Source: Candidatus Omnitrophota bacterium | Lineage (GTDB): Bacteria; Hinthialibacterota; Hinthialibacteria; Hinthialibacterales; Hinthialibacteraceae | Length of the DNA stretch: 64,000 nt | Assembly: GCA_013177805.1 (NCBI GenBank) | Contig: JABLXU010000023.1 | Span: 1-64,000, forward strand | Direction: 5' to 3' | Shown: piece by piece, positions 57,959 through 64,000 of the stretch | How positions within the stretch are numbered: the stretch's first letter is position 1 | How the letters are laid out: each line of letters begins with the position of its first letter | The notes under the pieces: generated by a model | Database searches by the model: none | Told to the model about the DNA's origin: nothing | The model's input: the letters and a program-made list of their open reading frames with translations, nothing else | Position numbers and translations under genes: made by a program

Positions 57959-58663
57959 ATGAAAGTTATCGTCACGGGGGCCAGCAAAGGCATCGGCAAG
58001 GGCATCGCCACGGTCCTGGCCCGGGAAGGGTATACCGTGGGATTGGTGGCGCGCTCGCCGGATATGCTCATGGCAGTCCAAAAAACGATCGAATCGGCCG
58101 GCGGCCGGTGTGTCCACGCGGTCTGTGATTTGCGGGATCCAGAGGCGGCGCATCAGGCGATGGAACATCTCATCAGCCGGATGGGAGGGATTGACGCCCT
58201 GATCAACAACGCGGGGCTGGTCATCCGCAAAGATGTCTTCACGCTGACGTTGGACGAGTGGCGTGCCCTGGTGGATACCAATATTTCTGGACTCTTCTAT
58301 GCCACCCGCACGGTGCTTCCCAGGATGAAAGCCCAGAACAGAGGCCATATCATCAATATTTCGTCCATTTCCGGCCGCGTTCCCTTGGCGGGCGGCAGCG
58401 CCTACGCGGCTACCAAGTACGCGGTCACCGGCTTCTCCGAATCCCTGTTGCTGGAAGTCCGCCAATACGGGATCAAGGTCACCACGGTTTACCCCGGCTC
58501 CGTAGACAGCGGCCCGCCCCGTCCCGGCTCCGCCGAAGACCATTCCTGGAAAGTCCAGCCCGCGGAGATCGGTTCCGCCTGTCTCAATATCCTAAAAACC
58601 TCCGCCAACACCCTGATCAGTGCCCTGGAAATCCGCCCCCTCCAGCCGCCGGGGAAAAAATAA
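57959..58663 (+). CDS. Classical short-chain dehydrogenase/reductase
   Basis: The ATG at 57959 follows GGAGG by 6 bases; an in-frame TTG twelve bases earlier lies in the ribosome-binding site. The 234-residue protein has the cofactor motif VTGASKGIGKG, the INNAG motif, active-site ISSISGRVPLAGGSAYAATKYAVTG pattern with Ser, Tyr and Lys, and the VYPGSVDSGPP loop. No signal peptide is present, so it is cytoplasmic while its neighbours are exported. It likely reduces or oxidises a product of the same pathway. Substrate unknown. Confidence 0.88.
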   Translation: MKVIVTGASKGIGKGIATVLAREGYTVGLVARSPDMLMAVQKTIESAGGRCVHAVCDLRDPEAAHQAMEHLISRMGGIDALINNAGLVIRKDVFTLTLDEWRALVDTNISGLFYATRTVLPRMKAQNRGHIINISSISGRVPLAGGSAYAATKYAVTGFSESLLLEVRQYGIKVTTVYPGSVDSGPPRPGSAEDHSWKVQPAEIGSACLNILKTSANTLISALEIRPLQPPGKK

Positions 58664-58801
58664 ACTTTCTGTGGTTCACCCCGCCCGCCGGCCAACGCGG
58701 CAACAAAATCCGGGTAGGCCGGACTTCAGGAAAGTGTCCAATCCCGGCGCGGAATACCATGCCTGGTTCCTGTTTCTCCATTTTTTGCATCCAGGCCCAT
58801 T

Positions 58802-59116
58802 TCAAACTGCCTTTCCCAATGCCCGCAACAATTCAAACGTGTAAATTCCCGTGGCATGACCATCGCTGAAATCGATCTTATATCCATAATTCCCCACAGG
58901 CCGCATACCCAAGATCAGCAAGGGTTTCAAATCCGCGGGTGTCAAGACCGGCAGCGCCAGCGGATCCGGCTCCGGCCGTTCCCGGCAGGTCGCGCAAGGG
59001 CAGCGGTCCCGTAACTCCTGGACCGGATATTCCCTGCGCTGGCCGTCGTTCCATTCGATCACGATCCGGTCCGCACCGTGGCGGTCAATTCGGGTGGGAT
59101 ACAAATTCATGTTCAT
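58802..59116 (-). CDS. DUF971 (gamma-BBH_N-like) protein
   Basis: The 104-residue protein matches DUF971: ADRIVIEWNDGQRREYPVQEL, DRCPCATCRE and GNYGYKIDFSDGHATGIYTFELL. The CPCATC cysteines could bind a metal. Related domains occur at the N-terminus of gamma-butyrobetaine hydroxylase and beside Mrp/ApbC genes, where a role in iron-sulfur metabolism is suspected. It stands alone here. A second in-frame ATG two codons later is equally possible. Confidence 0.82.
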   Translation of the reverse strand: MNMNLYPTRIDRHGADRIVIEWNDGQRREYPVQELRDRCPCATCRERPEPDPLALPVLTPADLKPLLILGMRPVGNYGYKIDFSDGHATGIYTFELLRALGKAV

Positions 59117-59350
59117 GCAGCAAATATGCCTTTCGCGCCATTATGGTAATTGACCACGGCGGATTCTTGCCGGTCATCCGGTCCGTGGATTCGATCCTGG
59201 AGATTGACTCGCGGGAGAATCGGGAGATGAATAATCCGCCAAAAACTACCGGCTTGCCATAAAAAATGCCTGGCCAGCCGGCGCCACCCCTCCTGAACCG
59301 GGTGGCAGGATGGATTGCATCCTATTTCCGATGCCGCTACATTGAAATTC

Positions 59351-60154
59351 ATGGACGATACGCCCGTTCGTTTGCCCGTGGAGGTTCCCGGATTCAGCGG
59401 TCCCCTGGATCTGCTGGTTCAATTGATCGCCAAGAAAGATCTGGATATTTTCTCCATATCGATCGCGGCGATCACGGAGGATTATATCCGGATTGTCCGC
59501 GGCATGGAGCCGAAAGACCTGGACGAGGCGGGGGATTACCTGGTTCTAGCCGCCACCCTGGTTCGGTACAAGGCACGCGCCTTGCTCCCACGGGAAGAAA
59601 CGGCTTTGGAGGAGGAAGAAGAAAATCAAGACCACATCCGTGAACAACGCCGCCAGGAATATGAACGGTTCCGGCAGTTGGCGGAAGAGCTGCGGCGGCG
59701 TGAGGAGATGAACGCCAATCTCTTCCCCCGCCTGGGTCCGCCTCCCGAAGGCCAGGGCGAAGTCATAGAATATACTGAGGTCAGCGTTTACGACCTGTAC
59801 CAGACATTCCAGAAGATCATCCAGGAAATCGGAGCCTCCAAGCCGCGGGAAATCGCCGGGGAAACCTATTCCGTTGATGAGAAAATGCTTGAACTGGAAG
59901 CGTTGATCGCCCACAACCGCCGGGTTGTCATTACCGAGTATCTGCGGTCCTTGCGCTCCAAACTGGAAATCATCGTTGTCTTCCTGGCCATGCTGGAGAT
60001 GATCCGGTTGAAGGAGATCAAGGCCGTCCAAGATCAAATCCATGGAGAAATCATCCTGGAAAAAGGAGAGAAAAACCTCAGCGATTACACCCGGGATCTC
60101 GAGGACGGTCCGGAGGAAATGGATGAGTTGGAATTCCTGGATGGTCCGGCTTGA
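59351..60154 (+). CDS. scpA: Segregation and condensation protein A
   Basis: Starting at the ATG at 59351 the protein has 267 residues. It begins VEVPGFSGPLDLLVQLIAKKDLDIFSISIAAITEDY and has the GDYLVLAATLVRYKARALLP helix of ScpA kleisins. An acidic central linker (EEEEENQDH) and a C-terminal winged helix (KLEIIVVFLAMLEMIRLKEIKA) follow. An upstream TTG at 59315 is in frame and has an AGGATGG nearby, but the homology starts later. It joins Smc and ScpB to condense and segregate chromosomes. scpB follows 32 bases later. Confidence 0.92.
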   Translation: MDDTPVRLPVEVPGFSGPLDLLVQLIAKKDLDIFSISIAAITEDYIRIVRGMEPKDLDEAGDYLVLAATLVRYKARALLPREETALEEEEENQDHIREQRRQEYERFRQLAEELRRREEMNANLFPRLGPPPEGQGEVIEYTEVSVYDLYQTFQKIIQEIGASKPREIAGETYSVDEKMLELEALIAHNRRVVITEYLRSLRSKLEIIVVFLAMLEMIRLKEIKAVQDQIHGEIILEKGEKNLSDYTRDLEDGPEEMDELEFLDGPA

Positions 60155-60186
60155 TCCGGGATCATCCGGACTCCGAATGAACGATC

Positions 60187-60879
60187 ATGGACAAAGAACA
60201 ACTCATGGGGGCCGTGGAAGCGTTGATTTTCGTTTCCGGCGACCCCGTGCCCATTAGACGGCTCGCGGAAGTGCTGGAGGAGTCTGAGGAAGACCTCCGC
60301 GAGGCCATTGAAACTTTGAACCACCGGTATCTCGAAACCGGATCCGGCCTCCAGGTGCTCGAAGTCGCCGGGGGGTTTCAACTGCGAACCCGGCCGGTAT
60401 ACAGTTCCCTCGTCAACCGCTTTCTGGAGCGAAAACGGAAAACCACCCTCAGCGGCCCGGCGCTCGAAACCCTGGCCATTATCGCCTACAAGCAACCGAT
60501 CACCCGCGCGGAAATCGAAGCCATCCGGGGCGTGATGGTGGATGGAGTTTTGAAATCCATCCTCGATAAGCGCCTTATCAAGGTCGCGGGCGTCAAGGAA
60601 GTGCCCGGCCGGCCCAATCTCTACCGGACCACCAAGCATTTTCTCGAATATTTCGGGATCTCGTCTCTGAAGGATTTGCCGCCGGTAGAGGATATCGAAA
60701 AGACTTTCTCCAGCCGCTCCGGAGCAGAAGATGAAGAGCCGGTGGAAAGTTCAGCCTCAAATTCGAATCCAGACAACGGCCGGTTTGCCGGCCAGGCTCA
60801 GGAAAACATCGCTCAACCATCGGAACATGACTCGGCCCCCGAACCACCCGTTTCTCCGGAATCCCGTCCGCCTGAATAA
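60187..60879 (+). CDS. scpB: Segregation and condensation protein B
   Basis: The 230-residue protein has the ScpB tandem winged-helix pattern: LMGAVEALIFVSGDPVPIRRLAEVLE, LQVLEVAGGFQLRTRPVYSSLV, LSGPALETLAIIAYKQPITRAEIEAIRGV and LIKVAGVKEVPGRPNLYRTT, ending EYFGISSLKDLPP. The ~45-residue tail is low-complexity and acidic or Pro-rich. It binds ScpA to form the Smc-ScpAB condensin. The next gene starts inside its 3-prime end by 53 bases. Confidence 0.93.
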   Translation: MDKEQLMGAVEALIFVSGDPVPIRRLAEVLEESEEDLREAIETLNHRYLETGSGLQVLEVAGGFQLRTRPVYSSLVNRFLERKRKTTLSGPALETLAIIAYKQPITRAEIEAIRGVMVDGVLKSILDKRLIKVAGVKEVPGRPNLYRTTKHFLEYFGISSLKDLPPVEDIEKTFSSRSGAEDEEPVESSASNSNPDNGRFAGQAQENIAQPSEHDSAPEPPVSPESRPPE

Positions 60880-61615
60880 ACTTCTCGCCCGCCACGGCCT
60901 GTGCTCCCGCCGCCAAGCCGATGAGTGGATCCGCGCCGGACGGGTGTCGGTGGATGGCCTCATTCAGCGGGAGTTGGGAACTCAAGTGGATCCCACCCGG
61001 CAAACCGTCGCCGTGGATGGCCGCCCGTTGGAACAGGCTCCACCGTACCTCTATCTCGCCTTGCATAAACCAGTGGGTGTCGTGACGACGCGGGACGATC
61101 CCCAAGGCCGCAAGACGGTTTTGGATCTCCTGCCGGAGCCGTGGACCGGCCAAGGCCTTTTCCCTGTGGGCCGCTTGGATTCCGATTCTTCCGGCTTACT
61201 GCTGCTGACCAACGACGGCGATTGGAGTCAGATCCTGCTTCATCCCCGCCATCAGGTGTGGAAAGAATATTGGGTCATCACCGATCAAGTTTTAACCCGG
61301 GAACAGCGAAAACGGTTGGAGCAAGGGGTGATGCTGGATCATAAAAAAACCGCGCCGGCCCGGATCACCCTGGTGAAATCCGGTGGTGAAAATTCCCGGC
61401 GGTTCCAAATCGCCATCCGGGAGGGACGTAACCGCCAAATCCGCCGCATGTGCGCGGCGGTGGGGCTTCACGTGGTATCGCTTCAACGGATTCGGATCGG
61501 CCCCATAACCCTGGGGGAATTGCCTCCCGGGATCTGCCGCCCCTTGACACAAGCCGAAGTGGACAGCATTTTCCACCTGAGCCAAGGCCGGAATCCCCCG
61601 GAATCCTGCACTTGA
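60827..61615 (+). CDS. rluB: RsuA/RluB family 23S rRNA pseudouridine synthase
   Basis: The start at the ATG at 60827 gives 262 residues and overlaps scpB; earlier in-frame codons lie only inside scpB. An S4 domain comes first (RLNKLLARHGLCSRRQADEWIRAGRVSV), then LHKPVGVVTTRDDPQGRKTV, the catalytic-Asp motif GRLDSDSSGLLLLTNDG, and IREGRNRQIRRMCAAVG. It makes a pseudouridine in rRNA, most likely 23S position 2605. The scpA-scpB-rluB order is widespread in bacteria. Confidence 0.9.
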   Translation: MTRPPNHPFLRNPVRLNKLLARHGLCSRRQADEWIRAGRVSVDGLIQRELGTQVDPTRQTVAVDGRPLEQAPPYLYLALHKPVGVVTTRDDPQGRKTVLDLLPEPWTGQGLFPVGRLDSDSSGLLLLTNDGDWSQILLHPRHQVWKEYWVITDQVLTREQRKRLEQGVMLDHKKTAPARITLVKSGGENSRRFQIAIREGRNRQIRRMCAAVGLHVVSLQRIRIGPITLGELPPGICRPLTQAEVDSIFHLSQGRNPPESCT

Positions 61616-61743
61616 AAACAAATCCGGTCCGATATAATGATTTCCTGCCGGATTCCACGGGCGGTCCGCTTCCGACGTCGTGGAAGATCCGTCCGCGGCG
61701 GAATGGGATGGAAATTCAAGAGAAAACCCATTGCTTCCTGATA

Positions 61744-61781
61744 TCTTGCTCATACATTATTTATAGGAAATTCTTGCTCAT
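61744..61781 (+). repeat. Direct repeat TCTTGCTCAT upstream of topA
   Basis: Two exact TCTTGCTCAT copies at 61744-61753 and 61772-61781 lie in the AT-rich stretch 100 bases before the topA start. They could be a binding site. Confidence 0.4.
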
Positions 61782-61872
61782 TTCATATTGATGGGAATTT
61801 TTTTGCGGAAAACGCCTTTTTGTTACGCTTACGCTACCGGCATCCACTTTTTGGTAATACGAGGATACCCCA

Positions 61873-64000
61873 TTGAAGTTAGTCATTGTCGAATCACCCG
61901 CTAAAGCGAAAACCATCAGCCGCTTCCTGGGCAAGGAATACAAGGTCATGGCCAGTTACGGCCATATTCGCGACCTTCCCAGCTCCGCCGAGGAAATCCC
62001 GCCTGAATATAAGGACAAGCCATGGGCCACCCTGGCCGTGGATACGGACAACGGCTTCGCTCCCATTTATGTGGTGCCGAAAGAAAGCAAAAAGGCCCTG
62101 AACGAAATCAAAAAAGCCCTCAAAGAAGCCGAAGAAGTGGTGCTGGCCACCGATGAAGACCGGGAAGGCGAGTCGATCAGCTGGCATCTGCTCGAAACTT
62201 TGAAACCCAAAGTACCGGTCAAACGCATTGCCTTCCATGAAATCACCAAGTCGGCCATTCTGGAAGCGCTCGCCAATCCCCGTGGCTTGGACATGGAACT
62301 GGTCAACGCGCAGGAAAGCCGGCGGATTGTCGACCGCCTGTTCGGATATAGCCTGTCTCCCCTTCTGTGGAAAAAAGTGCGCCCCAAACTGAGCGCGGGG
62401 CGCGTGCAAAGCGTCGCGGTGCGTCTGGTGGTGGAACGGGAGGAAGAACGCAAGGCCTTCAAAACCGCCCGGTACTGGAGCATCGAGGCCACGTTGAGCG
62501 CGGACGGGAAATCCTTCGGCGCCTCTCTGATCAGCCTCAACGGCAAACGCCTGGCTACCGGGAAGGACTTCGATCCCGCCACTGGCCTGCTCAAAACCGA
62601 TGCCAAGACCGCCAACGAGGTGATTCATCTCCTCGAGGACGAAGCCCAACGCACCGCCCAGGCGCTTTTCCTCCATGTTCCATGGCGGGTGGCCTCGCTC
62701 ACGCAAAAGAAAACCCGGCAAAGCCCTGCCCCCCCGTTCATCACTTCCACCCTGCAGCAGGCGGCCAGCTCGATTCTGAACCTCTCCCCCCGCCGGACCA
62801 TGCAAATCGCCCAAAAACTGTACGAAGGCGTGGATATCGGCGGCGGCGAACGTGAAGGGCTGATCACCTATATGCGCACCGACTCGGTCACGCTCAGCGA
62901 AAACGCCCTCGCTGAGGCAGGCCAGGTGATTAGACAACTCTTTGGTCCCGAGTATTACCAAGGCCCCCGGCGTTATGTCACCAAATCCAAAAACGCCCAG
63001 GAGGCACACGAGGCCATCCGTCCCACGCACTTGCACCGGCATCCCGATTCCCTGCGGGCTTACCTCGCTCATGATGAATTAACCCTTTATCAACTGATCT
63101 GGAACCGGACCATCGCTTCGCAAATGCCCGACGCGGAAATACTGAAAACCACCGTCGATTTCGAGGTCACCCTGGAAAACCAAACCGCCATCCTGCGGGC
63201 CAACGGTTCGGTTGTCTCCTTTCCAGGCTTTCTCCGGGCCGCCAACGGGAATCATCGCGACACGGAACTCCCCCCCCTCGCGGAAGGGCAACACGTAGGC
63301 CCCGGCGAAGCCATCGAGCTGCAATCCGTGGAAGCCGAAGCGCATCAAACTGTGCCGCCCCCCCGGTACACCGAGGCTTCGTTGATCCAACGGCTGGAAG
63401 AAGAAGGCATTGGCCGCCCATCCACTTACGCGCCGACCATCTCCACCATTGAACAGCGCGGCTACGTGGAACGGGTTGGAAAAACCTTGGTCCCCACGTT
63501 TCTGGCCGTCGCGGTGATTTCCCTGCTCCGCAAGCATTTTCAGGAATACGTGGATCTCGGCTTCACCGCCCGTATGGAAGACGCCCTGGACGAGATTTCC
63601 AATGGCCGCTTGAATTCCAAAGAATTTCTGGCCAAGTTTTATCGCGGCAACGGCAACTTCGGCGACGGCCTGTTGCCTCAGATCGAAAAAGAACTGCCCA
63701 AAATGGAATTTCCGGTCATTCCCGTGGGGCAAGATCCCCAAACCGGTGATCCGATTATCGTCCGGCTGGGAAAAACCTCCCCATATATCCAACGGGGCGA
63801 AGGCGGCGCTGAAAACACCGTTCCCATCCCCCGGGAAATCAACTACGAAGAACTGACACCCGACAAAGCCCTGAGTCTGCTGCAATTTAAAGCCAAGGCC
63901 AGTGAGGCGTTGGGCCGGCATCCGGAGACGGGGGAAAATATCTACCTGCAAATTGGCCCCTACGGTCCCTACGTGCAGCAAGGGGAAACCGGCGAGGGAA
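61873..64000 (+). CDS. topA: DNA topoisomerase I (partial, runs off the window)
   Basis: It starts at a TTG at 61873 with GAGGAT 8 bases upstream and encodes KLVIVESPAKAKTISRFLG, then GHIRDLPSS, VLATDEDREGESISWHLLE and FHEITKSAI. RIVDRLFGYSLSPLLWKKV, LSAGRVQSVAVRLVVERE and the active-site-Tyr segment GLITYMRTDSVTLSE follow. The last visible ~110 residues hold a TopoI_C_Rpt-type unit (LTPDKALSLLQFKAKASEALG ... GPYGPYVQ in segments) instead of zinc-ribbon Cys clusters so far. It relaxes negative supercoils. The end is outside the window; 709 codons are visible. Confidence 0.95.
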   Translation, partial: MKLVIVESPAKAKTISRFLGKEYKVMASYGHIRDLPSSAEEIPPEYKDKPWATLAVDTDNGFAPIYVVPKESKKALNEIKKALKEAEEVVLATDEDREGESISWHLLETLKPKVPVKRIAFHEITKSAILEALANPRGLDMELVNAQESRRIVDRLFGYSLSPLLWKKVRPKLSAGRVQSVAVRLVVEREEERKAFKTARYWSIEATLSADGKSFGASLISLNGKRLATGKDFDPATGLLKTDAKTANEVIHLLEDEAQRTAQALFLHVPWRVASLTQKKTRQSPAPPFITSTLQQAASSILNLSPRRTMQIAQKLYEGVDIGGGEREGLITYMRTDSVTLSENALAEAGQVIRQLFGPEYYQGPRRYVTKSKNAQEAHEAIRPTHLHRHPDSLRAYLAHDELTLYQLIWNRTIASQMPDAEILKTTVDFEVTLENQTAILRANGSVVSFPGFLRAANGNHRDTELPPLAEGQHVGPGEAIELQSVEAEAHQTVPPPRYTEASLIQRLEEEGIGRPSTYAPTISTIEQRGYVERVGKTLVPTFLAVAVISLLRKHFQEYVDLGFTARMEDALDEISNGRLNSKEFLAKFYRGNGNFGDGLLPQIEKELPKMEFPVIPVGQDPQTGDPIIVRLGKTSPYIQRGEGGAENTVPIPREINYEELTPDKALSLLQFKAKASEALGRHPETGENIYLQIGPYGPYVQQGETGEG

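Noticed and set aside
61894..63072. 392-codon minus-strand frame.
   Set aside because: Antisense shadow of topA.

Overview
This window looks like a chromosomal segment from a GC-rich, Gram-negative-type, largely heterotrophic bacterium. There is no rRNA or tRNA gene in it, so the phylum cannot be fixed. The gene repertoire resembles Planctomycetota or related candidate phyla such as Hydrogenedentota or Sumerlaeota: several Tat-exported Gfo/Idh/MocA oxidoreductases, a DUF1080 protein, a DUF6807 (PmoA-like) protein, a CotH/lamin-tail giant protein, PT-rich linkers, and many dispersed non-coding repeats. That placement is an inference from gene content only.

Layout. 1-1.2 kb: a tricarboxylate-transporter receptor gene and an apparently interrupted tctB. 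1.6-5 kb: a DUF362/PQQ-propeller pair and a STAS protein. 5.2-7.4 kb: a tightly coupled rnc / Elp3-like radical SAM / ruvX operon. 7.5-13.9 kb: two GT-C membrane glycosyltransferases, a DPM1-like GT2, a SurA/PrsA-like lipoprotein and a DUF1080 protein. 14.2-17.5 kb: an SLC13 permease followed by a cyclic-nucleotide-domain histidine kinase and its response regulator. 17.7-20 kb: a beta-CASP metallo-beta-lactamase and an RMD1/DUF155 protein. 20.2-26.4 kb: two Gfo/Idh/MocA proteins, a repeat-rich gap, hicBA and a GH95-like hydrolase. 26.8-33.5 kb: a leftward exopolysaccharide operon (sugar transferase, deacetylase-like protein, WecG/TagA, two NDP-sugar epimerases, WecB), with a divergent DegT aminotransferase at 34.3 kb. 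35.6-40.5 kb: a leftward two-gene exoprotein operon. 41.3-46.4 kb: a small protein, an HTH-EIIA regulator and a 1211-residue CotH protein. 46.8-52.2 kb: an acetate-kinase-related operon with a divergent sigma54 activator. 52.3-64 kb: htpG-thiD, a Gfo/DUF6807/SDR operon, a DUF971 protein, scpA-scpB-rluB and the start of topA.

The two most interesting systems are regulatory. First, the leader of the 40.5 kb exoprotein operon carries, on the minus strand at about 40574-40670, the conserved core of a GEMM-I (cyclic di-GMP class I) riboswitch, directly behind a plausible promoter. The operon encodes a secreted protein with an FnIII domain and three homologous ~205-residue domains joined by Thr/Pro linkers, plus a beta-helix protein. 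The nearby exopolysaccharide operon begins with a sugar transferase whose N-terminus looks like a degenerate GGDEF domain. Together these suggest a c-di-GMP-controlled surface or matrix programme. Second, a XylR_N/V4R sigma54 activator faces an operon encoding a YgeY-like M20 hydrolase, an acetate kinase and a catalytically degenerate acetate kinase paralogue. A near-consensus -24/-12 element (50437-50422) and an upstream inverted repeat lie in the intergenic region.

All identifications come from reading motifs and protein sequences. No database search or folding program was run.
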